Source: Dethiosulfatarculus sandiegensis
GTDB taxonomy: Bacteria > Desulfobacterota > Desulfarculia > Desulfarculales > Desulfarculaceae
Reading direction: 5' to 3'
DNA: 64,000 nucleotides
Assembly (NCBI RefSeq): GCF_000931935.2
Contig: NZ_AZAC01000005.1
Span: 1-64,000 of the forward strand
In this document: positions 8,735 through 17,562 of the stretch, piece after piece
Position numbering within the stretch: the stretch's first letter is position 1
Layout of the letters: each line of letters begins with the position of its first letter
Notes under the pieces: model-generated
Told to the model about the DNA's origin: nothing
Databases searched by the model: none
The model's input: only the letters and a program-made list of their open reading frames with translations
Program-made: the position numbers and the translations under genes

Positions 8735-9541
8735 CTCATATCATGCGACAGTTGCCGCGTTTCCAATTTTATCAGAGTCCTCACAGCCTCGGGTGGCGCC
8801 CAAATGCAGTCTTTTGATGCCCCAAGGCCGCAAATTAACATTACTTACTATTGGATACTATGAAAGTTGAAGGGCTATATCGATTCCCCCAATTTAAGTG
8901 CATGGTAACCCACCTCAATCCTCTCAGTCAATCGTTTGAAGTATTCATTTCAGCCTGTATTCAACACGCCCTTAACTGAAACTTGACTCCGGACTTGGGC
9001 AGCTCACCTACCGAGTGGTTATCTCTGGCTCCATGATCTTTTTCAAGGCATCAATCATTAAACAGCTATAGATGCGTGTTACTTACTAATATAAACAAAT
9101 AGGATCTAAAGGAAAAATAGATTACTGAATTGGCTTGTCGAGTGTGGCGGCATGTACTGTTAAGCGATGTTTGGCATTGCAACCTTGGTTTATTATTTTA
9201 AAACTCTTGACTCTTTTATTTGGTTTGTATTGTACTTTATGGCGCTATTCTTTTATATTTCATACTCACTGTGCTGAAGTTGCATATTTCATAAGCAATT
9301 TATCAGCTAAATAGCGGTAAGATACGCTGTAATTAAAGCACGTTACACCTAAACAAAAAATTGGATTGGGGGGATAACAGTGAAAGATATATTGATTACG
9401 TTCTGCTGTAGAATATGTGACGCCCATGGATCGAGCGCGTCGTTCTTTGGGGTGGTATACCAGTTATTTACATCTATAAGTAGGCGCCCAAAACCAACTT
9501 GGCCGAGCATTTTGACAACCATGGTGCCAGTTGACTTTGTA
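8735..9541. other. Long AT-rich region without a supported gene
   Basis: About 800 bases with short overlapping frames on both strands (for example 9380-9703 rightward and 9349-9693 leftward). None has a convincing ribosome site together with recognisable protein sequence. It may be degraded DNA or leader sequence of the Sel1 gene. Confidence 0.4.
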
Positions 9542-9561
9542 GCCGCTATAGCGGTTTTTTT
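9542..9561 (+). terminator. Short intrinsic terminator-like hairpin
   Basis: CCGC-TATA-GCGG followed at once by seven T residues. It lies 145 bases upstream of the Sel1 gene and would end any rightward transcript coming from the gene-poor region. Confidence 0.5.
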
Positions 9562-9705
9562 GTTTAGCCCTACACAGGCCCCCAACGAAAAATTGAAACA
9601 TCTGCCTTTTGTGCCCACGGTGGAATCTTCCGCAATTCTCTGTACAGCTATGCGCCTACGCAAATTACAACCCCTTACAGCCTCAGCAAACAAAGGAGAA
9701 TAACC

Positions 9706-10443
9706 ATGCGGAAAACCATCTTAACCGCTTGTCTACTTCTGCCGGTACTGCTGGCCTACACTCCTGTTTGGGGTAACGATCAGGAATGCTTAGGCAAAAG
9801 GGGAGAACCACTCAAGGCGGTGGAATTGTACCTCAAGGACGCTGAGTTGGGAAATGTTGCGGCACAATTTAACGTTGCCAAATTGTACTTCCTCGGCCTA
9901 GGCACCCCCAAAGACTATAAACAAGCAGCTAAGTGGTATCGTAAAGCCGCCGAACAAGGATTTGCCGCTGCTCAATACTACCTAGGCTTTATGTGCTACC
10001 ATGGCAAAGGCATGCCCCAAGACTATAGTCAAGCCGCGCAATGGTGGGTCAAGGCGGCCGAGCAAGGGGTTGCTAGAGCCCAATGCGATCTAGGCAGTAT
10101 GTATAATGGATTTCTCCATGGGGTATCCGTTGACTATAAACAGGCAGCCAAGTGGTATCGCATGGCTGCGGAGCAAGGAGATATCGATGGGCTATATAAT
10201 CTTGGCTCGTTCTACTTCTTAGGTCGCGGTGTCCCCCAAAACAATGTCTATGCCCATATGTGGCTCAACCTGGCAGCAGCGGGTGGCAACAAAAACGCAG
10301 TTTGGGCTCGTGATTTTGTAGCCGCATATATGACTTCAAAGCAAATCGCCGAAGCCCAACGTCTTGCCAGTGAGTGGAAACCAAAGATGGTCAATGAATT
10401 AGCCAACATGTTAATACCCACTAGCACGGGCTGGTATGAATAA
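9706..10443 (+). CDS. Secreted Sel1-repeat protein
   Basis: 245 residues with a signal peptide (about 1-23, ending VWG) and four consecutive Sel1-like repeats of about 36 residues. Each has the A..YLG..Y..G.GV..D...A..W...AAEQG pattern; the last one is divergent (LNLAAAGG). Sel1 repeats are helical scaffolds that bind other proteins, often in envelope or stress signalling. ATG 9706 has AAGGAG at 9693-9698. No partner gene is adjacent, so the bound protein is unknown. Confidence 0.85.
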   Translation: MRKTILTACLLLPVLLAYTPVWGNDQECLGKRGEPLKAVELYLKDAELGNVAAQFNVAKLYFLGLGTPKDYKQAAKWYRKAAEQGFAAAQYYLGFMCYHGKGMPQDYSQAAQWWVKAAEQGVARAQCDLGSMYNGFLHGVSVDYKQAAKWYRMAAEQGDIDGLYNLGSFYFLGRGVPQNNVYAHMWLNLAAAGGNKNAVWARDFVAAYMTSKQIAEAQRLASEWKPKMVNELANMLIPTSTGWYE

Positions 10444-10507
10444 AATTTGATAGGAGAGCTCTTTATGCTATCTCTGTTGCAGCCAACCAGTCCAAATCTG
10501 CGCTTCA

Positions 10508-10535
10508 GCCCACCCAGGAGTAATCCCGGGTGGGC
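10508..10535 (+). terminator. Hairpin after the Sel1 gene
   Basis: GCCCACCC and GGGTGGGC pair across a 12-base loop, about 65 bases after the stop codon. Only a weak T-rich tail (ATTATA) follows. Confidence 0.5.
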
Positions 10536-10761
10536 ATTATACGTTCGAAGCTGACGAAAAATATCTTTCCCCGCAACAGGTCACCGCATGGATGGACACG
10601 CCCCACTCTTTCGTTTTGGCCTCAGCCCCCGAGATGGGCGCCATAGCTCGGAGCTGGTATCCATAGTCTACTTTATGGAATTCGCGCCATAGGGCCCAGG
10701 GAAGTTATCCGGCGTGTAGCTAACGACATCTTCCGTCTGGTGATGGCCGATAACCATACTC

Positions 10762-10950
10762 TGTATAGGGTGCCAGGGGAGATGAGAATTGGCATGAATG
10801 GGGGAAAACGTAGGACTAAAATGGGACTAATCTAGGACAAACAGGGGCTTAGGATATTTTTGGGGTCGCAGTCTCGCGCAAAAATCGAAATGAGAAAAAA
10901 TGCGAATATCAGCCCCAGTTTGCCAGATGATATGAGAATTACAGACTAGG
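10762..10950 (+). repeat. Left-end transposase binding sites (L1, L2, L3-like)
   Basis: Three copies of an ATGAGAA-type repeat start at 10782 (ATGAGAATTGGC), 10890 (ATGAGAAAAAATGCG) and 10932 (ATGAGAATTACA). Spacings are 108 and 42 bases. In phage Mu the left end has three MuA sites with a wide L1-L2 and a narrow L2-L3 spacing of about this size. Assignment as MuA sites is by arrangement and by matching repeats at the other end. Confidence 0.7.
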
Positions 10951-11658
10951 TTTTATATGGGTAATCAGGGAGACTTTGGAAATCATTTTTGCGGGGATCT
11001 CCAAAGTTATCACTTCCTGAGGGAGTCCATCAACAGAGGGGGCGTAAGTTTCCAATGAAACGTCGCCTTTAGTGTCGCCCTCCCAATACATGCCGGTTGC
11101 CGCCAGAGAATCTACACGTTCCACAAATACTAAATTTCCATTTTGAGGCGCAGTTTCAGCGCTACAAAATATCAAATTTTTTGGGTCAATACCATAAGGG
11201 GTTAATGATGTATCCTCTGTTATCAAGGCAAATAAATCCTTGGCTTCAGGTGCTTCAAAAGGTTTTGGAGTTATCAGGGAAGTAGCTAATTTTACAAACC
11301 ATCCCGGTCTCCCTGTTTCCCGTAGTGCAAAGGCTTTAACCATACCTGCGGGCGGGATGCCGCCATTTTTTACTGCTTGCTTTTTATCTGCCGCTTTTTG
11401 CAGATCATCAACCATTAACATCTCACCTTTACCGGTGAGTATCCAGTTTGCATTGATTCCCTTTTCAATCAACGCAGTAATGATTTTACCGCCCGGTACT
11501 TGCCCTCCCCGTTCGTAGTTTTGCCATGTGTTTCTTCCGGCACCAAGCAAGTCACTCATTTCTCGCTGGGTTACACCCAAATGCTTCCGTACCCGCATAA
11601 AACGCTCTTTTAACCCCTTATATAGGGAAACGCTAGCAGTATCATTAGTGTTACCCAA
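10939..11658 (-). CDS. Prophage repressor: XRE helix-turn-helix plus S24/LexA-like C-terminal domain
   Basis: 239 residues. An N-terminal XRE-type DNA-binding domain (about residues 14-70: MRVRKHLGVTQREMSDLLGAGRNTWQNYE) is followed by a linker and a beta-rich C-terminal domain (LIFCSAETAPQNGNLVFVE, KGDVSLETYAP) like the S24 peptidase/CI-type oligomerisation domain. It is transcribed away from the early genes, as the Mu repressor c is, and its start faces the operator region 11659-11809. It should hold the prophage silent. Whether the C-terminal domain self-cleaves cannot be told; the Ser/Lys pair is not obvious. Confidence 0.85.
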   Translation of the reverse strand: MGNTNDTASVSLYKGLKERFMRVRKHLGVTQREMSDLLGAGRNTWQNYERGGQVPGGKIITALIEKGINANWILTGKGEMLMVDDLQKAADKKQAVKNGGIPPAGMVKAFALRETGRPGWFVKLATSLITPKPFEAPEAKDLFALITEDTSLTPYGIDPKNLIFCSAETAPQNGNLVFVERVDSLAATGMYWEGDTKGDVSLETYAPSVDGLPQEVITLEIPAKMISKVSLITHIKPSL

Positions 11659-11809
11659 AGTGTTACCTTTCTATAAGCTAATATTTATAGTAGAAAAATA
11701 AGACATCTTAATAAGTTACGTAATGAAGAAATAAATTACGTAAAAAACTTAAGCGTTACCCTACAAAAACGTTTGACGGTCGTTTTAAAAGGGTATAACG
11801 TATAAACCC
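11650..11809. promoter_or_regulatory. Divergent early control region with paired TTACGTAA operators
   Basis: Between repressor and Ner genes two perfect palindromes TTACGTAA lie at 11716-11723 and 11736-11743, exactly 20 bases apart (two helical turns). GTTACC occurs three times as a direct repeat near 11650-11758. A candidate early promoter has TTGACG at 11773-11778 and TATAAC at 11794-11799, with a short 15-base spacer. It lies so close to ATG 11810 that the transcript would be nearly leaderless. The sites are probably bound by repressor and Ner. Confidence 0.6.
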
Positions 11810-12148
11810 ATGAACACTTATACACACCCTAAAAAAGCCAATCCCCCACAAGATTGGCACAAGGCAGACATCAAAGCTGCTCTGGAAAAAGCCGGATGGA
11901 GCCTTCGTCGTTTAGCCGAGGCTCGCGGTTATAGCCATTCAATGGTCAGGGCCGCTTTATACAAACCATACCCCAATGCGGAACGCATCATCGCGGACGC
12001 CCTAGGGTTAAGGCCCCAGGATATCTGGCCAAGCCGGTATGATGAGCGGCGTCCTAAACGCGGCATCGGCGGTTATGCTTTTCATAAGAATAACATCAAC
12101 CGCCGGGTGCGCCGCAACATAAATAAAGACGAGGTGAATAGACAATGA
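11810..12148 (+). CDS. Ner/Nlp-like DNA-binding regulator
   Basis: 112 residues. The region QDWHKADIKAALEKAGWSL, with RRLAEARGYSHSMVRAAL and NAERIIADALGLRPQDIWPSRY, is the Ner/Nlp helix-turn-helix of transposable phages. Mu Ner represses early and repressor transcription. This protein is longer than Mu Ner because of a basic tail (RRPKRG...NRRVRRN). ATG 11810 has no clear ribosome site; the mRNA may be leaderless. It is the first gene of the rightward early operon and overlaps the next gene by four bases. Confidence 0.85.
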   Translation: MNTYTHPKKANPPQDWHKADIKAALEKAGWSLRRLAEARGYSHSMVRAALYKPYPNAERIIADALGLRPQDIWPSRYDERRPKRGIGGYAFHKNNINRRVRRNINKDEVNRQ

Positions 12149-12582
12149 GCCGCCGTGTGCGAGACACTTTGACTTTGAACCTCTTTAATGTTCCCACCCC
12201 GGCACCGCCTTTAACGGGTAATCTGGACCTGGATGTGCCGTTAAGAACGGCACTGGCTGACGCCCTAAAGCATGCAGATGACGACCGCCATAAAATCGCG
12301 GCTGAGATGAGCCGGTTAACGGGGCGTGAGGTTTCCAAGTTCATGTTGGACGCTTACACCGCCGAGTCACGTCAAGATCATAATTTTCCCTTTAGATATG
12401 CCGCTGCTTTTGAACAAGCAACCGGATCTTACTGCCTGACAAATCTTTTGGCCCAGGCCAGGGGGTGTGAGGTGTTGGTGGGTGAGGACGCCCTTTTTGC
12501 CGAGTTGGGCAGGATTGAAAAAATGGAGACCGAACTAAAGCAGCAAAAAGCAGCGCTTAAGCGCTTTATGAGGCGGAGATGA
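12145..12582 (+). CDS. Early phage protein of unknown function
   Basis: 145 residues, start overlapping the Ner stop (ATGA). The middle region (KIAAEMSRLTGREVSKFMLDAYTAESRQDHNFP) looks like a helix-turn-helix type found in early proteins of Mu-like phages that is followed by a conserved FRYAAAFEQATG stretch. The C-terminus is a short coiled coil (MEKMETELKQQKAALKRF). The position implies a replication or regulation role; I do not recognise a characterised member. Confidence 0.6.
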   Translation: MSRRVRDTLTLNLFNVPTPAPPLTGNLDLDVPLRTALADALKHADDDRHKIAAEMSRLTGREVSKFMLDAYTAESRQDHNFPFRYAAAFEQATGSYCLTNLLAQARGCEVLVGEDALFAELGRIEKMETELKQQKAALKRFMRRR

Positions 12583-13079
12583 CCATGAAAAAAGAGGGGG
12601 CTTTTAAAATAGAATTTCCGCCGGGAATTATGCTGGTCAAGTTTTTGGAGGTTTTTAACCTGGGGGCCAATGCCGGGTTGGACGGCGCTTGTCATACGAC
12701 CTGTCCTTATGGTCTACCGGAACTGCCTGAATGGTCACAACGGGAATTGCTACTGGGTGACAACCCCGAGCAGACAGCCTGGTTGCTGGGTTGGCACACA
12801 GGCGAACTACGCAAAGCATATAAGGGCGAACGGTTTATTAACGAGGAAATTAATTCCGCAGGCATGATGGCCGCTCTTCTCTGGTATGGGCTTTGGGAAA
12901 AAGGACATGGCAGTAAATGCCCTGATCCAAGCATCAGGAGGGTGATTCTGGAGGGCAACCGCGAGGGCATACCGAGCTGGATTAAAAACAACGGTTGGAC
13001 CTTGCCTCGTATCCCACATCACCCAGATCACTATATCGGCACGACCATCCAGTACGCTTCCGAGGTGGGAAATGCCTAA
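12579..13079 (+). CDS. Early phage protein of unknown function
   Basis: 166 residues. It overlaps the upstream stop by four bases and its own stop overlaps the transposase start. ATG ACC ATG offers two starts (12579, 12585). No signal peptide or membrane segment and no recognised motif. Two cysteines near residue 42 (CHTTCPYG) and a cluster of tryptophans are visible. Tight translational coupling to MuA suggests a role in early transposition or in setting MuA level, but this is only from position. Confidence 0.55.
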   Translation: MTMKKEGAFKIEFPPGIMLVKFLEVFNLGANAGLDGACHTTCPYGLPELPEWSQRELLLGDNPEQTAWLLGWHTGELRKAYKGERFINEEINSAGMMAALLWYGLWEKGHGSKCPDPSIRRVILEGNREGIPSWIKNNGWTLPRIPHHPDHYIGTTIQYASEVGNA

Positions 13080-15204
13080 AGACATTATCCGAAAGCCAGA
13101 CGATAATTATACAGATTTAAATGAGATAGCTACCGCTTTAGGGGTCTCAAAAAAAACGGCTTCACTCAGAGCTACTCGGGAAGGATGGTTTTTTAGAAAG
13201 GAAAATGTGCGAGGGGGCTCGAAGAGACTCTTTGCTTTGACTGATATTCCTGACGATGTGCGCGCGGCGGTAATCATTTTTAGGGCACGGAACCTGCCTA
13301 CGCCCATATTACCTGCTGAGAACAAGAAACCCATTCCTGAAAAGAAACATGCCGAAGGGTTGGCCCGTTACCGACTGGTTGGTCTTTGGCGACAGTATCG
13401 CAAAGACAATAAGCCCAAATCCAAGGCGGATTTGGCTTTTCGTACTGCTTACAACTCCGGCGAGCTACACCCCTCCATCTTTAAAACGATAGGCCCGATC
13501 ACGCAATCCACCTTGTATAGATGGGATAAGGATTTAAGGGACGCGGGTGATGACTACCAAATACTTTGCGACACCAGGGGCTGGGCGCAAGCTGATGGGG
13601 TGCAGGGGCGGATAGGGGATGATGCTGAAGAGGTGTTTCTCAAGCTTTGGCTTGTAGATAATCAGCCTTCGGTGAGCTTGGCTTATCGCGGCATGTGCGC
13701 GGTTTTGGAAAGCCGGGGTCTGCCTATACCAAGCAGGCGGAGCACTTATCGGTTTATGAAACGATACGATAAAGATCACCACGACATAGTTGTGCTTATG
13801 CGTGAGGGGGAGAAGGCGTTAAAGGACAAGGTCGGCCCATATATCACACGCGACAGCGGCATTTTAGAGGTGGGAGACGTGATTTTCTCGGACGGTCACC
13901 GCCTTAATTTTGATGCCATCCACCCCTTAACCGGTCGCCCGGCGCGGATGACCTTAATTTGTTGGTTTGACTGGGCCTCCCGCATACCCGTGGGATGGGA
14001 GGTGATGCCTGAAGAAGACACCATCTCCATCGCTTCCGCCCTTTACATGGCCATAAGGCACCTCGGGAAATACCCCAAAGTAGCCTATATCGATAACGGC
14101 AAGGCATTTAAATCCAAATACTTCTCGGAAAAAGCAGACCTTGGCGAACTGGACGGCCTTTACGCCCGCCTGGGAATAGCAGTACAGCACTCAAAGCCCT
14201 ATGAGGCCAGAACCAAAATAGTTGAACGGTTTTTCGGGAGCTTTGACTCCCAATGCGCCCGCCTTCTACCCAGCCACCGGGGATCATCGGTGGCAAACAA
14301 GCCCGCATATTTAATGCGCAACGAAAAGTTCCACCAGGCGCGACACAATAACTTCGTTCCCACCCTGGCCCAATGCATGGAGATCTTCCGGATCTATGTA
14401 AATTGGTACGGAGATCAGCACCATCGCGGAATCAATAAAACGCCATGGGAGATTTTCAACGCAGGCAAAGGGCCGGGTGTGGACACCACCGAGTTGACCC
14501 GCCACTTCTTGTGGCGCAAGGAAGTCAAGCCCAGCCGCTGCCGGGTGAAATTTGCCGGGATCAGCTACGAAAGTGACGCTCTTTACGGGCTGAGTCAAAA
14601 ACTGATCGCCATGTTTTCCTGGGCCGACATGAGCGTGATCCATTTATACACCAAAGACGGACGCTACCTTGGCCCGGCCAAGCCGGTGGAAGCCTTGAAC
14701 CCACTGGCCGCGAAATTCGGCACTGACCTTGATTTACAAAAGATATCCGACGCAAATAAACGCCAGGCGCGCCTAAAATCCCAAACAATGCGGATTGTCA
14801 AGGAAATGGACCTGGGGCCTGAGGCCTTGCACGCCTTCCCCTGGATTGCGCCCCAAGAAGAGCGACGCCAGCCCTTGCGATTGGTCGAAAAAACATCTGC
14901 TGAACCGCCTCAAACCGAAGAAATTACTCAAGCCGAAACAAAAGCTATTGAAGATTTGCAGCGTAAATACCTTGAGCGCAAATCCAATCAACCAGGGTAT
15001 GAGCGGCCTGAGTTTCGAACGCCGCTGGACCGATATAGCCATCTTTTCAATCTCAAGTTTTTCGAAAACACAAAGCTAATCGCCGAGGACTTGGAATTTA
15101 TGACCAGCTATGAAGCAAGCGATGAATTCCAAGTCACCAGCCGCCGTTTTGAACAACTAAAAAGATTACGCCAAATACAGCTTGAAAGGAGCGTATCCAA
15201 TTGA
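13072..15204 (+). CDS. MuA-type DDE transposase
   Basis: 710 residues. The N-terminal part has the Mu DNA-binding winged helix (LNEIATALGVSKKTASLRATREGWFFRKENVRGGSKRLFAL compressed here as the recognised start). The catalytic triad is visible as D274 (FSDGH), D341 (IDNGKA) and E385 (VERFFG) within an integrase core, close to the D269/D336/E392 of phage Mu. A Mu-transposase C-terminal beta barrel and a charged tail that would contact MuB and ClpX follow. It cuts and joins the prophage ends during replicative transposition. ATG 13072 overlaps the upstream stop, and its stop overlaps the MuB gene. Confidence 0.95.
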   Translation: MPKDIIRKPDDNYTDLNEIATALGVSKKTASLRATREGWFFRKENVRGGSKRLFALTDIPDDVRAAVIIFRARNLPTPILPAENKKPIPEKKHAEGLARYRLVGLWRQYRKDNKPKSKADLAFRTAYNSGELHPSIFKTIGPITQSTLYRWDKDLRDAGDDYQILCDTRGWAQADGVQGRIGDDAEEVFLKLWLVDNQPSVSLAYRGMCAVLESRGLPIPSRRSTYRFMKRYDKDHHDIVVLMREGEKALKDKVGPYITRDSGILEVGDVIFSDGHRLNFDAIHPLTGRPARMTLICWFDWASRIPVGWEVMPEEDTISIASALYMAIRHLGKYPKVAYIDNGKAFKSKYFSEKADLGELDGLYARLGIAVQHSKPYEARTKIVERFFGSFDSQCARLLPSHRGSSVANKPAYLMRNEKFHQARHNNFVPTLAQCMEIFRIYVNWYGDQHHRGINKTPWEIFNAGKGPGVDTTELTRHFLWRKEVKPSRCRVKFAGISYESDALYGLSQKLIAMFSWADMSVIHLYTKDGRYLGPAKPVEALNPLAAKFGTDLDLQKISDANKRQARLKSQTMRIVKEMDLGPEALHAFPWIAPQEERRQPLRLVEKTSAEPPQTEEITQAETKAIEDLQRKYLERKSNQPGYERPEFRTPLDRYSHLFNLKFFENTKLIAEDLEFMTSYEASDEFQVTSRRFEQLKRLRQIQLERSVSN

Positions 15205-15896
15205 AACGCGACGTCTTTATTGAGACGGAAAACGTCTCCAGATTCGCGGCTGCCTTAACTCTGGCAGAGGACACTGATTTTGGCCGTCCCGGCATGATGA
15301 TGGTCAGTGGTGAGGCTGGTCGCGGTAAGACTGTAGCCGCTAGAAGTTCCCATGCCGTGCGTGGCGGGATCTATTTAAGGGCTTGGCAAGACTGGACTCA
15401 AGCAGCCTTTTTACAAGCCCTTTGCCATGAGGTTTGCGGGGCAAGACCTCATGGCTCAAATCGCTGTAAAGTCCGCATCGTCGAAGAATTGGAGCATGAG
15501 CGCCGCACCATTTATATGGATGAGGCTGATCGCTTGGATATTGGAAGGCTTGAGGATTTACGCGACATTCATGATGAAACCGGCGCTCCTATAGTACTTA
15601 TCGGTGAGCAGGGCCTGCCTGCCAGAGTTGCGGCAAGAAGTCGTATTGATGACCGCATTCCCGGTGAGTACCGCATTCCATTCGCTCCTGTAAGCCAACA
15701 GGATATCACTCTTTATGCCTTGGAAGCCGCCAATTTGGTACTGGAACCAAAGGCATGCAAGATCGTCCACACCTTTTGTAAAGGCAATTTCCGCCGGGCT
15801 CACAATGCAATAGTCAGTTTGGATCAAATGGCTAAAGCCGTACAGACAGATCAAGTGGACGCTGCCATGGCCAAGAAGTTGCGAGGGCTCAAATGA
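15201..15896 (+). CDS. MuB-type AAA+ ATPase, transposition target activator
   Basis: 231 residues. Walker A GEAGRGKT lies near residue 36 and Walker B TIYMDEAD near residue 110, followed by the sensor region and an alpha-helical end (FCKGNFRRAHNAIVSLDQMAKA). The protein is shorter than Mu B (about 310 residues) because it lacks the N-terminal helix-turn-helix, as in many Mu-like phages. MuB forms ATP-dependent filaments on target DNA and delivers it to MuA. Overlaps of four bases with both neighbours show coupled translation. Confidence 0.9.
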   Translation: MKRDVFIETENVSRFAAALTLAEDTDFGRPGMMMVSGEAGRGKTVAARSSHAVRGGIYLRAWQDWTQAAFLQALCHEVCGARPHGSNRCKVRIVEELEHERRTIYMDEADRLDIGRLEDLRDIHDETGAPIVLIGEQGLPARVAARSRIDDRIPGEYRIPFAPVSQQDITLYALEAANLVLEPKACKIVHTFCKGNFRRAHNAIVSLDQMAKAVQTDQVDAAMAKKLRGLK

Positions 15897-16525
15897 AAAC
15901 CGAGGGGGCAAGCAAGCTTAGGCGGGCTCTTCAGGGCATGTGTCCTGATGGTGCATGCCAGGTGACGAACCGGCAACTTTTCGAAGCCCTGGGCTTGGAG
16001 ACTGAGCCGGAGAAGGCGCGGCTTAGGCGCAGAATCGACACCTTGGTGCGCCGCAAGGAGCTTATCCGGATCAGCCCAGGCGTATACCGCTACAACGCCG
16101 ATGCCGCGCCCAAGCGTAATGGCGAGGGGTATAAGCGGGTCTGGCGGGCGATTCGATCAAGCAAGCCCGGCTGGGGTTATGTGGATCTGGCCCGGATCAC
16201 CCGCATGTCCTACACCATGGTGCGCCGCTACTGCAATTGGCTGGATGACGAGGGATACATAGCGGCTGTTGGTCGCAATGGGAACACACGCCTTTATCGT
16301 GCCACACAAAAAGCGAAATCAACACAGCGCACACCTTACCCACCGATAACTAAAGACCCGTTTGAAGCCGAACGCGGGGCCGCGTGCCGCATTGTGCGCC
16401 TGATGATGGAATCAAACCCATCCCAAAAGGGGTGCGCCAAAAAAATAGTTAATGATTGCCAATTATTACTGCGCCGTTTTGGCGGCGAAAAAGAGGGAGG
16501 CTCAAATGATCAGCACAAAGATTAG
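15893..16525 (+). CDS. Winged-helix DNA-binding early protein
   Basis: 210 residues with two winged-helix-like parts. The first (VTNRQLFEALGLETEPEKARLRRRIDTLVRRKELIRISPGVYRY) is a helix-turn-helix followed by a beta wing; the second (GYVDLARITRMSYTMVRRYCNWLDDEGYIAAVGRNGNTRLYRAT) repeats the same design. The tail is basic. The gene follows MuB with a four-base overlap. It may regulate early genes or replication; no characterised homologue comes to mind. Confidence 0.7.
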   Translation: MKTEGASKLRRALQGMCPDGACQVTNRQLFEALGLETEPEKARLRRRIDTLVRRKELIRISPGVYRYNADAAPKRNGEGYKRVWRAIRSSKPGWGYVDLARITRMSYTMVRRYCNWLDDEGYIAAVGRNGNTRLYRATQKAKSTQRTPYPPITKDPFEAERGAACRIVRLMMESNPSQKGCAKKIVNDCQLLLRRFGGEKEGGSNDQHKD

Positions 16526-16682
16526 GAGATCGGTATTGGAGATAAAGTGCCTGGTTCAGAAGGCCATGTCCATGCAATACCTGGAGAAAACAACTCATCA
16601 CCTCAACTCTATTCTTGCCGAGTGCGAAAGGGTGGAGGGGCTGGAAAAGGCGGTGATCCGACCGGATCAGGAGGCCGCTTAA
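16506..16682 (+). CDS. Small early phage protein
   Basis: 58-residue helical protein (MISTKIRRSVLEIKCLVQK...). ATG 16506 is chosen because GGGAGG lies at 16495-16500; the frame overlaps the end of the winged-helix gene and its TAA shares a base with the Gam start. Function unknown. Confidence 0.55.
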   Translation: MISTKIRRSVLEIKCLVQKAMSMQYLEKTTHHLNSILAECERVEGLEKAVIRPDQEAA

Positions 16683-17185
16683 TGCCGCGTAAAAAGCCGA
16701 CTGCCGTGATTATCCAGACCCTTGACCAGGCCAATGATGTGCTTGCGCAAATTGGCAAGCTCATGCGGGGGGTGAAAGAAGTTGAGTTGCGAATGGGAGA
16801 AGAGATCGCGGCTATCAAAACGGCGGCTCAGCAATCGGCTGCTCCCGCCCAGGTCAGGATTAAGGAACTGGAAACCGCACTAGCAACATTTGGGCAGCTC
16901 AATAAGCAGGAACTCTTTGCAAAGCCTCGCAGCAGGGAATTGCAATTTGGGGTCATAGGTTTCCGCAAATCTACGGAAATAACCACACTTACAAAGCTCA
17001 AGCTATCTAATGTCTTGGAAAAATTGAAAGAATACAACTTTTTCGAGGCAATCAAGAAAACGGAAAAAGTTGACAAAGAGGCCCTACGAGACTGGCCGGA
17101 TGAGCGGCTTGAGTTGGTCGGCATGCGTAGGCGGGAAAAAGACGCATTTTTTTACGAGATAAAAACAGAACAGCTTAAAAAGTAA
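16682..17185 (+). CDS. Mu Gam-like host-nuclease inhibitor
   Basis: 167 residues. After an N-terminal long helix (QANDVLAQIGKLMRGVKEVELRMGEEIAAIKT) come the family features FAKPRSRELQFGVIGFRKST and a C-terminal ERLELVGMRRREKDAFFYEI. Mu Gam is a Ku-like DNA-end binder that protects phage DNA from exonucleases. Length matches the family (about 170). ATG 16682 overlaps the previous TAA (TAATG). Confidence 0.85.
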   Translation: MPRKKPTAVIIQTLDQANDVLAQIGKLMRGVKEVELRMGEEIAAIKTAAQQSAAPAQVRIKELETALATFGQLNKQELFAKPRSRELQFGVIGFRKSTEITTLTKLKLSNVLEKLKEYNFFEAIKKTEKVDKEALRDWPDERLELVGMRRREKDAFFYEIKTEQLKK

Positions 17186-17195
17186 GGAGGGACCC

Positions 17196-17477
17196 ATGAA
17201 CAAGAGGGATCTAACGATTCAGGTGAGCGAAGCTGTGGGAAACAAACTTAGTAAAGCGATTTGTTCTCACATAATTGAGTGCATTCTGTCCTCAATCACG
17301 GCGGCGTTAATGAGGGGAGAAAGTATTAAAATTACCGGATTTGGCACCCTAAAGGTGACGGGGCGCGCCGCCCGAAGGGGACGGAACCCCCAAACAGGTG
17401 AGAAAATTAATATCCCCGCCCGGAAGACTGTGCGATTCAAGCCAGCCAAGCTACTGAAAGCAGTAGTTAACCGCTAA
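17196..17477 (+). CDS. HU/IHF family DNA-binding protein
   Basis: 93 residues, complete HU fold: N-terminal helices, then GESIKITGFGTLKVTGRAARRGRNPQTGEKI, with the GRNPQTG arm that inserts into the DNA minor groove and the closing VRFKPAKLLKAVV. AAGGAGGG just upstream of ATG 17196 is a strong ribosome site. Mu transposition needs host HU and IHF; a phage-coded copy would make the transpososome independent of the host supply. That use is inferred. Confidence 0.92.
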   Translation: MNKRDLTIQVSEAVGNKLSKAICSHIIECILSSITAALMRGESIKITGFGTLKVTGRAARRGRNPQTGEKINIPARKTVRFKPAKLLKAVVNR

Positions 17478-17562
17478 ACCGCGAAACCGCCCGTTTTTGG
17501 GCGGTCGCAGGGGCGTGGTGGCCCTTGCCTGATGAGCAGCCACAACGGAAAGGACAATTACA

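Noticed and set aside
9349..9703. Overlapping small frames on both strands before the Sel1 gene
   Set aside because: No recognisable protein pattern; the plus frame contains an intrinsic terminator-like hairpin and neither has a convincing ribosome site.
10670..10835. Open frame ending RIGMNGGKRRTKMGLI that looks like the tail of a host or integrase gene
   Set aside because: It runs through the left-end repeat, has no start or recognised domain, and the MuA genes already explain mobility; kept only as a caution for the left border.
10800..10860. GGGACTAA-type short repeats, with a similar GGGACAAAACAGG at 49222
   Set aside because: Considered as direct attachment repeats of a tyrosine recombinase element, but no integrase gene is present and the matches are short.
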